Source of the DNA: Salegentibacter sp.
GTDB taxonomy: Bacteria > Bacteroidota > Bacteroidia > Flavobacteriales > Flavobacteriaceae
Assembly: GCA_024635815.1 (NCBI GenBank)
Contig: JAGXIG010000087.1
Span: 1-57,577 of the forward strand
DNA length: 57,577 nt
Direction: 5' to 3'
The position numbers and the translations under genes were made by a program. Numbering within the stretch: position 1 is the first letter of the stretch; each line of letters starts with the position of its first letter. Under the pieces are notes generated by a model, which was not told where the DNA came from, searched no databases, and saw only the letters and a list, made by a program, of their open reading frames with translations. This document shows, piece by piece, positions 1 through 7,376 of this stretch.

Positions 1-1061
1 GAACACGTCCTTTCTGCCTTTTAGACTATTTTCCTGATGATTTCTTAATGGTTGTAGATGAAAGTCACGTAACTATTCCTCAGGTACACGCAATGTATGG
101 CGGAGATAGATCCAGAAAAGAAACTTTGGTAGAATATGGATTTAGACTTCCAGCCGCGATGGATAACCGACCTTTGAAATTCGAAGAATTTGAGGCGCTG
201 CAAAATCAGGTGATTTATGTAAGTGCCACACCTGCCGATTACGAATTACAAAAATCTGAAGGAGTTTATGTAGAGCAGGTGATTAGACCAACCGGACTTC
301 TAGATCCGGTGATAGAAATTCGTCCCAGCCTAAACCAGATTGACGATCTTATTGAAGAAATCCACACAAGGAATGAAAAAGATCAAAGGACCCTGGTAAC
401 CACCCTTACCAAAAGAATGGCAGAAGAACTTACCAAATACCTAACCCGGATTGATATTAGGTGCCGATATATTCACTCTGATGTGGACACATTGGAAAGG
501 GTAGAAATTATGCAGGATTTACGTCGCGGATTGTTTGATGTACTTATAGGTGTAAACCTGTTAAGAGAAGGGCTGGATCTTCCGGAAGTTTCTTTAGTAG
601 CTGTAATCGACGCCGATAAAGAAGGATTTTTAAGAAGTAATCGATCGCTAACACAAACCATTGGTCGTGCGGCGCGTCACGTAGAGGGAAAGGCGATTCT
701 ATATGCGGATAAGATTACAGACAGTATGCAGAAAACCATCGATCAAACCGAATACCGAAGGTCCAAGCAGATTGCTTACAACAAAGAAAATAATATTCGT
801 CCTACTCCATTGGTTAAGAAACTTGAGAATAGTACGTTGATTAAGGAAAAACTGGACGTGTATGATGCTGAGAAACCATTAACTACCAAAGCTGCCGAAG
901 CGGAAGTGGCTTATATGAGTAAACCCAACTTAGAAAAAAGAATTCGGGAGAAAAGAAAAGCCATGGAAAAAGCAGCAAAAGATTTGGACTTTATGGCTGC
1001 TGCAAAACACCGGGACGAAATTAAAATGCTTCAAAATAAAGTAAAAGAAGCACAAGACTAG
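1..1061 (+). CDS. uvrB: UvrABC system protein B, C-terminal part (5' end outside window)
   Basis: Damage-recognition helicase-like subunit of nucleotide excision repair. The frame is open from base 3 and encodes [14 protein letters not shown] just before the first internal Met, which matches the conserved UvrB core, so the gene begins upstream of the window. Visible parts are the [11 protein letters not shown] helicase motif, the C-terminal helicase half with [13 protein letters not shown] and QTIGRAARH, and a terminal UVR domain ([20 protein letters not shown], then [13 protein letters not shown]), which in the family binds UvrC. About half the protein is present. It stands alone, with a 119-base gap to the next gene. 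Confidence 0.97.
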   Translation, partial: TRPFCLLDYFPDDFLMVVDESHVTIPQVHAMYGGDRSRKETLVEYGFRLPAAMDNRPLKFEEFEALQNQVIYVSATPADYELQKSEGVYVEQVIRPTGLLDPVIEIRPSLNQIDDLIEEIHTRNEKDQRTLVTTLTKRMAEELTKYLTRIDIRCRYIHSDVDTLERVEIMQDLRRGLFDVLIGVNLLREGLDLPEVSLVAVIDADKEGFLRSNRSLTQTIGRAARHVEGKAILYADKITDSMQKTIDQTEYRRSKQIAYNKENNIRPTPLVKKLENSTLIKEKLDVYDAEKPLTTKAAEAEVAYMSKPNLEKRIREKRKAMEKAAKDLDFMAAAKHRDEIKMLQNKVKEAQD

Positions 1062-1180
1062 GGAAATCCCTCAATATTCAAAGATTTAAGAGAAAAAGCT
1101 TTTCAAAAAGTATATTTAAAAATCCAAAACACCCACTAACTAGAAAACAACCAATTATTTAACCGGTATTTTTTAGTAGG

Positions 1181-2395
1181 ATGAAAAAATTTATATTTTA
1201 TTATTTTTTGTTTTTAGCCGTTCCGGCAATCTCTCAAGTTGGAATTGGTACCACCGAACCTGGGGCGCAACTGGATATCGTTGCTACCGATAAGGACAAT
1301 CCGGCCAATATAGACGGAATACTAATTCCAAGAATAAAAAAATTTCCTTCCCAAAACCCCGGAAATGAGCAACACGGAATGCTTATTTTTCTAACTGAGG
1401 ATTTCAATAATTCGCCCACAGGCTTTTATTACTGGCATCAACAGGAAGCTAAATGGAAATCTATAGTTTCAGATGCTAAAGCGGCTAATTTCTATAAGCC
1501 CAATACTACTGAGAGTCCTGGAAATATTGATGATGATATATTCAGAAAAGGAAATATCGGTATTGGCACAGAAGAGATCGTTAGTAAACTTCAGATCGCG
1601 ATAAACCCCGATGATGCTCAGGACATTAAAAAAGGGCTGGAGATAGATAACAATAATCCTGCTGAAACCAGAAATACTTACGGAATCGAACTTAGAAATC
1701 GCAGTAAAACAAACGCCATCAAGTATGGCTTAAAATTAAATGTTTCTGGTGAGGGAGAAGGTGAACGCTTCGGCATTCATAGTGTTACCAATAAAACGAC
1801 CGGCAGTAGCGATGTATATGGTTTTTACAACAAAGTGGGAAGAACTGAAGGTGCAAGTAGCCATAACTATGGAATTTATACTGAAATCGGAACTTCTACC
1901 GGGAGAGGAAATATCTACGGAATTTATGCCCGTGCTGAAGGCAACAGCAGTTCCAGGGTATTTGCCGGTTATTTTGAAGGTCCCGTTGGAATAGGAAAAA
2001 CGCAGGCTGAGGAATATACTTTTCCAGATTCACGCGGTGAGGAAAACCAGATTTTAGTTTTAGATGATGATGGAAACGCCGATTGGAAACACAATCACAC
2101 CAAAAATTATATTAGTACAGGAACCGCTTCTGGAAACTACATTATTGGAGACGAAGTATCCTTTTTAAGAGTAACAAATTACCCATCTTCAATTACAATT
2201 CCCGATGCATCAACCAATAAAGGTCGTGAACTGGTATTAATAGGTAAGGGAAGTAGTACCACGGCTCTTAATTTCGTGAATGGAGATACCCTGGACGATA
2301 TTCAGGATAATAGCATAACAAGTATATCAAATGGGGAGATCCTTACTATCCTCAGTATAGGTACGAGATGGTTGCTAATAAATAGATCAAATTAA
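1181..2395 (+). CDS. secreted protein of unknown function with GIGT-type repeats
   Basis: The 404-aa product starts with a signal peptide (hydrophobic residues 2-17, cleavage probably after AIS). The mature protein opens with VGIGTTEPGAQLDI, a phrase typical of Bacteroidetes cell-surface or tail-fibre-like proteins, and repeats it as GNIGIGTEEIVSKLQI near residue 127 and GPVGIGKT near residue 268. The middle is rich in Gly-Ile-Tyr and Gly-Phe-Tyr repeats, suggesting a beta-helical or beta-sandwich structure. The last 70 residues form a distinct domain ending in TRWLLINRSN. No enzymatic motif is seen. The role is unknown; a surface location is inferred from the signal peptide and repeats. Confidence 0.7.
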   Translation: MKKFIFYYFLFLAVPAISQVGIGTTEPGAQLDIVATDKDNPANIDGILIPRIKKFPSQNPGNEQHGMLIFLTEDFNNSPTGFYYWHQQEAKWKSIVSDAKAANFYKPNTTESPGNIDDDIFRKGNIGIGTEEIVSKLQIAINPDDAQDIKKGLEIDNNNPAETRNTYGIELRNRSKTNAIKYGLKLNVSGEGEGERFGIHSVTNKTTGSSDVYGFYNKVGRTEGASSHNYGIYTEIGTSTGRGNIYGIYARAEGNSSSRVFAGYFEGPVGIGKTQAEEYTFPDSRGEENQILVLDDDGNADWKHNHTKNYISTGTASGNYIIGDEVSFLRVTNYPSSITIPDASTNKGRELVLIGKGSSTTALNFVNGDTLDDIQDNSITSISNGEILTILSIGTRWLLINRSN

Positions 2396-2399
2396 ATAC

Positions 2400-2432
2400 A
2401 AAAAGCAACAAAACTTATCTTTGCTGCTTTTT
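2400..2432. terminator. bidirectional terminator between convergent genes
   Basis: AAAAAGCAACAAA pairs with TTTGCTGCTTTTT with one mismatch and a 7-base loop. A-tracts and T-tracts at the ends serve both strands. It lies between the secreted-protein gene and the rhodanese gene, which face each other. Confidence 0.6.
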
Positions 2433-2437
2433 AAAAC

Positions 2438-2752
2438 TTAATCCTCAACTTTATCACCTTCCCATTCCATAAATCCGCCTTCCAGGTTATAGGTGTTAGC
2501 AAAACCCATCTGGTCTAGAATGGTGCAGGCCTGTGCGCTGCGTTTTCCTGAACGGCAGTAGATATAGTAATTTTTATCCTTGTCCAGTTTTTCAACTTCA
2601 TTTACAAATTCCTGACCCTTATAAATATCAATGTTTTTAGCGGTTGGGATATAACCATCCTCTACCTCTTCTTCAGTTCTTACATCTAAAATCACTGCTT
2701 TATCATCTTTTTCCAACTGTGATTGCCATTCTTCCTGATTGAGTTCTTTCAT
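2438..2752 (-). CDS. rhodanese-like domain protein
   Basis: A single-domain rhodanese of 104 aa without signal peptide. The family transfers sulfane sulfur through an active-site Cys; here the loop is CRSGKRS near residue 67, the usual CR(S/x)GxR(S/A) form, so it is likely active. VILDVRTEEEVEDGYIP is the conserved N-terminal strand motif and NLEGGFMEWEG the conserved C-terminal motif. Its sulfur donor and acceptor cannot be told from context. It is a single gene, convergent with the upstream secreted-protein gene and divergent from the marR gene. Confidence 0.9.
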   Translation of the reverse strand: MKELNQEEWQSQLEKDDKAVILDVRTEEEVEDGYIPTAKNIDIYKGQEFVNEVEKLDKDKNYYIYCRSGKRSAQACTILDQMGFANTYNLEGGFMEWEGDKVED

Positions 2753-2768
2753 AAATCTTATTTTTTTG

Positions 2769-2791
2769 AATCCCCTTGAAGAAGGGGATCT
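2769..2791. repeat. short hairpin repeat (CCCCTT...AAGGGG)
   Basis: ATCCCCTT and AAGGGGAT form 8-bp arms around a 3-6 base loop. The sequence resembles the AGGGGA/CCTCC-rich dispersed repeat found again near 9901, 24973 and 29681, here reduced to one hairpin in the rhodanese-marR gap. Confidence 0.45.
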
Positions 2792-2889
2792 ATTATTGTT
2801 CCTATCAAATTTCAGTGTAAATATATTGAAAGTTTTAAAAACTACGGTTTCATTCCACAGGAATCCAGTTCAAAATTTTAACATTTCCT

Positions 2890-2922
2890 TTTGATCTAAA
2901 TTCAAAAACTGACTTATATTTG
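2890..2922 (+). promoter_or_regulatory. flavobacterial-type promoter of the marR-nitroreductase genes
   Basis: A -33-like TTTG at 2890-2893 is followed after 21 bases by a perfect -7 box TATATTTG at 2915-2922 (consensus TAnnTTTG). This places transcription start near 2927-2930 and argues against a TTG start at 2920, which lies inside the box. Confidence 0.6.
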
Positions 2923-2946
2923 TATATACAAATGTTGTTTAGACAA

Positions 2947-3396
2947 ATGAAAATCGAAGACCAATTAAAAACAAATAATTTACCGCCGGCCAGGAAGCTA
3001 AGCCTTAGCATTTTGGTTACTGCTAATCTTATAGATGAGAATGTAGCGGCGGCACTTAAACCTTTCGATATTTCTATTCAGCAATTTAATGTGCTACGCA
3101 TTTTAAGAGGACAAAAAGGGAAACCGGCAAACCTTAGCACTATTCAGGAACGTATGGTGAGTAAAATGAGCAATACTACCAGGCTGGTAGATAAACTTAT
3201 CGCTAAAGAACTAACTGAACGTATTGTTTGCGAAGCGAATCGCAGGAAGGTTGAAATAAGTATCACTGAGAAAGGTCTGGAACTTTTAAAAGTAATCGAT
3301 CCAAAAGTTGATGAAGTAGAAAAAGAGTTGATTCAGGATATCAGTGAAGAAGAAATAGAACTTATTACTAATTGCTTAAATAAAATAAGAAAATAA
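2947..3396 (+). CDS. MarR-family transcriptional regulator
   Basis: The 149-aa winged-helix regulator reads MKIEDQLKTN at its N-terminus. The DNA-binding core is seen in FDISIQQFNVLRILRGQKG, STIQERMVSKMSNTTRLVDKLIAKELTER (recognition helix) and the wing CEANRRKVEISITEKG. An ATG at 2932 would add five residues, but 2947 is preferred because the predicted transcription start lies just upstream. It is two bases from the nitroreductase gene and probably co-transcribed with it; the YceI genes follow. In this family, such clusters are usually repressed by the regulator and respond to quinone-like or redox stress; that role is inferred here. Confidence 0.88.
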   Translation: MKIEDQLKTNNLPPARKLSLSILVTANLIDENVAAALKPFDISIQQFNVLRILRGQKGKPANLSTIQERMVSKMSNTTRLVDKLIAKELTERIVCEANRRKVEISITEKGLELLKVIDPKVDEVEKELIQDISEEEIELITNCLNKIRK

Positions 3397-3398
3397 CT

Positions 3399-4031
3399 AT
3401 GGAAAATTATATAGAGAATTTAAATTGGCGGTACGCTACTAAAAAATTCAATGCAGATAAATCCTTAAGTCAGGAAGACGTAGAAAAACTACAAAAAAGC
3501 ATTCAGCTTTCAGCATCTTCATACGGGCTTCAGCCTTACGAGGTATTTGTAATTTCCGATAAGGAAACCAAAGAAAAATTAAAGACAGCAGCCTGGAACC
3601 AGTCTCAACTTACCGACGCTTCTCACGTATTCGTTTTCGTTAGCCTTAAAAAACTCAACGAGGCATACATTGATGCTTACCTGGAGAATATCAGTGAAAT
3701 TCGAGAAGTTAAGGTTCAGGATTTAGGCGGATTAAAAGATATGTTGACTTCTAATATTTTAGGAAAGACCGAAGAACAACAATCCATTTGGGCGCAAAAA
3801 CAAGCCTATATCGCACTTGGGAATTTGCTTTCTGCAGCCGCAAACTTAAAAATCGACACCTGCCCTATGGAAGGTTTTGATGCGCAAAAGTTTGATGAGA
3901 TCCTGGGAATTTCAGGAACGAATTTAACCACTGCCGTGATCGCCACTGCCGGTTATAGAAGTGATGAAGACCAATTGCAACACGCAAAAAAAGTTAGAAA
4001 ACAAGAAGAAGAATTATTCCATTTAATATAA
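3399..4031 (+). CDS. nitroreductase-family NAD(P)H-dependent oxidoreductase
   Basis: A 210-aa FMN-dependent nitroreductase-fold protein. Family marks are the N-terminal RYATKKFNAD, the SASSYGLQPYEVFVISD segment that holds FMN, QKQAYIALGNLLSAAANLKIDTCPMEGFD in the middle, and the closing AGYRSDEDQ with the Arg-containing FMN phosphate motif. It resembles the NfsB/DrgA group that reduces nitroaromatics and quinones with NAD(P)H; the physiological substrate is unknown. The ATG follows the marR stop by two bases, so one transcript is likely, with MarR as regulator. Confidence 0.88.
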   Translation: MENYIENLNWRYATKKFNADKSLSQEDVEKLQKSIQLSASSYGLQPYEVFVISDKETKEKLKTAAWNQSQLTDASHVFVFVSLKKLNEAYIDAYLENISEIREVKVQDLGGLKDMLTSNILGKTEEQQSIWAQKQAYIALGNLLSAAANLKIDTCPMEGFDAQKFDEILGISGTNLTTAVIATAGYRSDEDQLQHAKKVRKQEEELFHLI

Positions 4032-4065
4032 ACTAAAGTCAAATTAATTTAAATCAAAAATTGCT

Positions 4066-4644
4066 ATGAAAAAGAATCTTTTAAAAACTGTATTTGCATC
4101 TGCATTTCTTGTATCCTTTTTATCATTCACAACAATGAATGCACAGGATAAAACACTTGATGTAAAACAAAGCAACATTAACTGGGAAGGTGAAAAAGTA
4201 ACCGGCTCCCACTACGGAACCATAGACCTGCAAGACGGACATTTTACTATGGAAAACGGTGAACTTACCGGAGGGGAATTTCTAATAGATATGAGCTCTA
4301 TTACCGTTACCGATCTTACGGGTGAAGACAAAGGAAAATTAGAAGGCCACTTAAAATCTGATGATTTCTTTGGCGTAAATAACCATCCAACTTCAAAATT
4401 GGTAATTACAAGCGTAGCCAAAAAGAGTAATGGAACATACGGTGTGGTAGCCGATCTTACTATTAAAGATAAAACGAATCAGGTGACTTTCGATTTAGAC
4501 TTGGAAGAGAACTCAGCTTCTACAGAATTAACTATTGACCGTTCTAAATATGATGTACGTTACGGGTCAGGAAGTTTCTTTGATAACCTTGGAGACAAAA
4601 CTATCTACGATAATTTTGAATTAGACGTAGAGTTGAAATTCTAA
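4066..4644 (+). CDS. YceI-family protein, exported copy
   Basis: A 192-aa YceI lipocalin-like beta-barrel protein that in this family binds isoprenoid or amphiphilic lipid ligands in the periplasm. A clear signal peptide runs to TTMNAQ near residue 26. Family motifs are INWEGEKVTGSHYGTI, the SITVTDL strand, LKSDDFFGVNNHPTSKL, GDKTIYDNFELDVELKF at the end. It follows the nitroreductase by 34 bases and is followed by a close paralogue without a signal peptide. Confidence 0.92.
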   Translation: MKKNLLKTVFASAFLVSFLSFTTMNAQDKTLDVKQSNINWEGEKVTGSHYGTIDLQDGHFTMENGELTGGEFLIDMSSITVTDLTGEDKGKLEGHLKSDDFFGVNNHPTSKLVITSVAKKSNGTYGVVADLTIKDKTNQVTFDLDLEENSASTELTIDRSKYDVRYGSGSFFDNLGDKTIYDNFELDVELKF

Positions 4645-4705
4645 TTACGACGGGAAAGAAATTGCTATTGAAAAATAAATTTGAAAAAGAAAAATTGAAA
4701 TAATT

Positions 4706-5206
4706 ATGGAAAAACAAGTAAACGCACAGGCAAGTAACATCGCCTGGAAAGGCAAAAAAGTTTTAGGATCTCATTCAGGAACTATCGATTTAAAAGATGG
4801 GAAATTCCAGTTTGAAAACGAAGAAATTGTTGGTGGTGAATTTGTAATGGATATGAACACAATTACCGTTACCGATCTTAAAGGTGACGATAAATCTGGG
4901 CTTGAAGGTCATTTAAATTCTGACGATTTTTTTGGTGTAGATAATCACCCGACTTCAAAGCTGATAATTACCAGTGTTGCCAAAAAAGACGACGGTACTT
5001 ATGGTGTGGTTGGAGATCTTACTATTAAAGAAAACACGCATCCAGTAACTTTCGATTTAGATTGGAGTAACAACACCGCTACTACTAAATTAAGTATAGA
5101 CCGTTCTAAATACAACGTGAAATATAACTCCGGTAGTTTCTTTAGCGGACTTGGAGATCAAACGATTTACGATAATTTCGATTTGAATATTGAGTTGAAA
5201 TTTTAA
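4706..5206 (+). CDS. YceI-family protein, cytoplasmic-looking copy
   Basis: A 166-aa second YceI domain, closely similar to the preceding gene along its whole length (DDFFGVDNHPTSKL, SVAKKDDGTYGVVGDLTI, DQTIYDNFDLNIELKF). It starts with MEKQVNAQASNIAWKGKK and has no hydrophobic leader; NAQA at residues 6-9 resembles the cleavage-site residues of the exported copy (MNAQD), as if only the signal peptide had been lost or replaced in a tandem duplication. It is 61 bases downstream, same strand, and a strong terminator follows. Confidence 0.88.
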   Translation: MEKQVNAQASNIAWKGKKVLGSHSGTIDLKDGKFQFENEEIVGGEFVMDMNTITVTDLKGDDKSGLEGHLNSDDFFGVDNHPTSKLIITSVAKKDDGTYGVVGDLTIKENTHPVTFDLDWSNNTATTKLSIDRSKYNVKYNSGSFFSGLGDQTIYDNFDLNIELKF

Positions 5207-5227
5207 TTAGTTAAATTGCACAAATCC

Positions 5228-5268
5228 AGCCGGAAAAGTTAAAATTGCTTTTCCGGCTTTCTTTTTTA
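5228..5268 (+). terminator. intrinsic terminator of the marR-yceI group
   Basis: AGCCGGAAAAG (5228-5238) pairs perfectly with CTTTTCCGGCT (5248-5258), giving an 11-bp stem, and is followed by TTTCTTTTTT. It separates the yceI genes from the trp leader region. Confidence 0.88.
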
Positions 5269-5276
5269 GAATTTCA

Positions 5277-5307
5277 CTTGTTTATTTAAATATGCTTTCT
5301 ATCTTTG
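5277..5307 (+). promoter_or_regulatory. trp operon promoter
   Basis: A perfect -7 box TATCTTTG lies at 5300-5307, with a TTG at 5278-5280 about 19 bases upstream as the -33 element. The box ends only five bases before the ATG of the Trp-rich leader peptide, so the leader RNA would start at or next to that ATG (nearly leaderless). Confidence 0.65.
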
Positions 5308-5312
5308 GACTA

Positions 5313-5369
5313 ATGAAAAACAGAATAGCAAATACCTGGTGGTGGAACAATTTACGTCAAACGTCGTGA
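5313..5369 (+). CDS. trpL: trp operon leader peptide (three tandem Trp codons)
   Basis: An 18-codon frame encodes MKNRIANTWWWNNLRQTS, with three consecutive TGG codons at 5337-5345 and a TGA stop at 5367-5369. Clustered codons for the operon's end product just ahead of a terminator are the hallmark of ribosome-mediated attenuation. The TGA stop is itself part of the antiterminator strand GTCGTGA (5363-5369). Stalling at the Trp codons when charged tRNA-Trp is scarce would leave this strand free. The symbol trpL is used by analogy. Confidence 0.88.
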   Translation: MKNRIANTWWWNNLRQTS

Positions 5370-5398
5370 AGTAACATCGCTATAGTATAAACTCATAC

Positions 5399-5428
5399 AA
5401 AAGGCTTGTCTCACGACAGGCCTTTTTT
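5399..5428 (+). terminator. attenuator terminator of the trp operon
   Basis: AAAAGGCTTGTC pairs with GACAGGCCTTTT (12 bp, one G-U) around a TCAC tetraloop, followed by a run of six T in total (5423-5428). It is upstream of every trp structural gene. Confidence 0.88.
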
Positions 5429-5441
5429 GTTTAGTTTTTTT

Positions 5442-5466
5442 GTCATTTCCGCGAAGGCGGAAATCT
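5442..5466. repeat. palindromic repeat, CCGCnnnnGCGG type, copy 1 (inverted)
   Basis: ATTTCCGC and GCGGAAAT arms around GAAG, with GTC and CT at the ends. It is the reverse complement of the element form seen at 5513 and 5856. It lies just after the trp attenuator. Confidence 0.7.
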
Positions 5467-5512
5467 CTAAAAAACTGAAAGCTCAAAAAGAAAATAAGCT
5501 AATTTAAAAAAT

Positions 5513-5537
5513 AGACTCCCGCCTTCGCGGGAGTGAC
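5513..5537. repeat. palindromic repeat, CCGCnnnnGCGG type, copy 2
   Basis: CTCCCGC and GCGGGAG arms around CTTC, flanked by AGA and TGAC. It stands 12 bases upstream of the GIY-YIG start codon, in the same orientation as the copy after that gene. Confidence 0.75.
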
Positions 5538-5549
5538 TATAAAGATAAG

Positions 5550-5846
5550 ATGAATAACGATTACCAATATCATGTTTACATAATTACAAATCGTAAAAAT
5601 GGAACATTATATATTGGAATTACAGGAAATTTAAAGCGAAGGTTATATCAACATAGAAATCGAAACCTAAAGAGTTTTAGCAGCAGATACCGACTTAATA
5701 AACTAGTATACTATGAAAAATTTGAATATCCATTGTTGGCGATTAAAAGGGAAAAACAACTAAAAAAATGGAATCGTCTTTGGAAAATAAACCTGATAAA
5801 CGATTTTAATCCCGATTGGGAAGATTTGACTATAAGATTTAAATAA
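5550..5846 (+). CDS. GIY-YIG nuclease superfamily protein
   Basis: The 98-aa single-domain protein has YHVYIITNRKNGTLYIGITG as its GIY and YIG strands, then the NLKRRLYQHR helix with the catalytic-type Arg and a Glu in EKFEYPLLAIKREKQLKKWNR. It belongs to the small URI-like GIY-YIG proteins that are abundant and multicopy in Bacteroidetes and whose substrate is not established. It sits inside the trp transcript, between attenuator and trpE, and is bracketed at 12 and 9 bases by same-orientation copies of one palindromic repeat. That suggests arrival as a unit with its repeats. Confidence 0.9.
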   Translation: MNNDYQYHVYIITNRKNGTLYIGITGNLKRRLYQHRNRNLKSFSSRYRLNKLVYYEKFEYPLLAIKREKQLKKWNRLWKINLINDFNPDWEDLTIRFK

Positions 5847-5855
5847 TAGAAAATG

Positions 5856-5879
5856 GACTTCCGCCTACGCGGAAGTGAC
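5856..5879. repeat. palindromic repeat, CCGCnnnnGCGG type, copy 3
   Basis: CTTCCGC and GCGGAAG arms around CTAC, with GA and TGAC at the ends, nine bases after the GIY-YIG stop and 12 bases before the trpE start. An ATG at 5853 in frame with trpE runs through this repeat and is not the real start. Confidence 0.75.
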
Positions 5880-5891
5880 AAAAATCAATTT

Positions 5892-7286
5892 ATGTATAAA
5901 CTAAAAACCACCCATAAAAAACTCCTGGCAGACACCATTACACCGGTGAGTGTTTATCTTAAGGTGCGGGACAAATATCCCAACAGTCTCCTTCTGGAAA
6001 GTAGCGATTACCACGCCAACGATAATAGTTTCTCTTATATCTGCTGCAATCCTATCGCTTCTATTAAAATTCAGAATGAAATAATCACTGAAGTTTTCCC
6101 TGACGGAAGTAAGAAAACTACCGAAATCACTCCTGAAGTAAACGTGCCGCTTAAAATACAGGAATTTTCAAAACAATTTAAAACTGAAGATTCCGATTTT
6201 AAATTTATCAATAACGGGCTTTTTGGTTATATCGCTTACGATGGGGTTCGGTATTTTGAGGATCTGGAGATCAAAAAACGAAATGGTGATCTTAAGCTAC
6301 CGGATATTTATTATGCGGTGTATCAGAATATAATCGCCATTAATCATTTCAATAACGAAGCTTATATTTTTGATCACAGCTACAATACCGATTCAAAAAT
6401 TCCTGAAATCGAACAGCTTATTAAGGTGAAAAACTTCGCAACCTATAATTTTGAGCGTCAGCAGGAACCAGTTTCCAACCTCACTGATGAAGAATTTAAG
6501 GCAAATGTAAGACTTGGAAAAAAACATTGCTATCGCGGTGATGTTTTTCAAATTGTGCTTTCCCGCAGGTTTTCGCAAAAATTTAAAGGAGATGAATTCA
6601 ATGTTTACAGAGCTTTACGTAGCGTAAACCCTTCCCCCTACCTGTTCTATTTTGACTACGGAAACTTTAAAATCTTCGGAAGTTCTCCCGAAGCGCAACT
6701 GGTGGTTCAGGACGGGCAGGCAGAAATTCATCCCATCGCCGGAACTTTTAAACGTACCGGAAACGATGAGGAAGACGCCGAATTAGCCAAAAAACTCGCT
6801 GCAGATGAAAAGGAAAATGCCGAACACGTAATGTTAGTAGATTTGGCCAGAAACGATCTTAGTCGGCATGGCAATAATGTAAAAGTAGAAAAATACCGGG
6901 AAATTCAGTTTTTCTCCCACGTAATCCATTTGGTAAGTAAAGTCACCGGAACCAAAGATCCAAATACCCCGACAATGCAGGTAGTAGCTGATACTTTTCC
7001 GGCAGGAACTTTAAGCGGTGCACCAAAACACAGCGCGATGAAGCTTATAGAAAAGTACGAAAACGTAAACCGCGATGCCTACGGTGGTGCAATAGGTTTT
7101 ATGGATTTCCACGGAAACTTTAACCACGCGATTATTATTCGCTCGTTCGTCAGCAAAGATCATCAGTTGCATTACCAGGCCGGTGCCGGGGTAGTCTCAG
7201 AATCTGTAGAAGAAAATGAATTACAGGAAGTTTATAATAAACTCGGGGCATTAACCAAGGCCCTCGATATTGCGGAAGATATTTAA
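5892..7286 (+). CDS. trpE: anthranilate synthase component I
   Basis: The 464-aa chorismate-binding subunit makes anthranilate from chorismate with ammonia supplied by TrpG. The N-terminal Trp feedback motif LLLESS is near residue 34. The chorismate domain is complete: HPIAGTFKRTG, DLARNDLSRHG, PAGTLSGAPKHSAM, YGGAIGFMDF and QAGAGVVSESVEENE. The start MYKLKTTHKK (5892) is chosen because the in-frame ATG at 5853 translates a palindromic repeat. First structural gene of the trp operon, but 463 bases from the attenuator because the GIY-YIG unit lies between. Confidence 0.96.
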   Translation: MYKLKTTHKKLLADTITPVSVYLKVRDKYPNSLLLESSDYHANDNSFSYICCNPIASIKIQNEIITEVFPDGSKKTTEITPEVNVPLKIQEFSKQFKTEDSDFKFINNGLFGYIAYDGVRYFEDLEIKKRNGDLKLPDIYYAVYQNIIAINHFNNEAYIFDHSYNTDSKIPEIEQLIKVKNFATYNFERQQEPVSNLTDEEFKANVRLGKKHCYRGDVFQIVLSRRFSQKFKGDEFNVYRALRSVNPSPYLFYFDYGNFKIFGSSPEAQLVVQDGQAEIHPIAGTFKRTGNDEEDAELAKKLAADEKENAEHVMLVDLARNDLSRHGNNVKVEKYREIQFFSHVIHLVSKVTGTKDPNTPTMQVVADTFPAGTLSGAPKHSAMKLIEKYENVNRDAYGGAIGFMDFHGNFNHAIIIRSFVSKDHQLHYQAGAGVVSESVEENELQEVYNKLGALTKALDIAEDI

Positions 7287-7300
7287 AAAATTAAAAAAAC

Positions 7301-7327
7301 GTCATCCTGAACTTGTTTCAGGATCTA
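7301..7327. repeat. TCCTGAAC...GTTTCAGGA dispersed palindromic repeat (trpE-trpG gap)
   Basis: GTCATCCTGAA and TTCAGGAT form the arms of a short hairpin. The same element appears in the trpD-C, C-F, F-B and B-A gaps and at 35753 and 44949, in both orientations. Confidence 0.75.
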
Positions 7328-7376
7328 ATATCTTTTAATGATTAAAATTCAAAAATAGAATTTCACACCAGGTAGA

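Larger units (their letters stand above)
5313..5428 (+). promoter_or_regulatory. trp attenuator: leader, antiterminator and terminator
   Basis: Two exclusive structures are visible. The terminator stem is 5399-5410 with 5415-5426 and tetraloop 5411-5414. The antiterminator is GTCGTGA (5363-5369) paired with TCACGAC (5411-5417), 7 bp, which takes the loop and the first three bases of the 3' arm. A ribosome stalled on the Trp codons leaves 5363-5369 free, so read-through occurs; one that reaches the TGA covers it and the terminator forms. This is inferred from base pairing and the known attenuation principle. Confidence 0.82.

Noticed and set aside
2920..2946. TTG/ATG starts upstream of the MarR ATG at 2947
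   Set aside because: The TTG at 2920 lies inside the -7 box TATATTTG, and the predicted transcript starts after it.
5853..5891. Longer trpE start at 5853
   Set aside because: The extra residues are the translation of a palindromic repeat and do not match TrpE N-termini.
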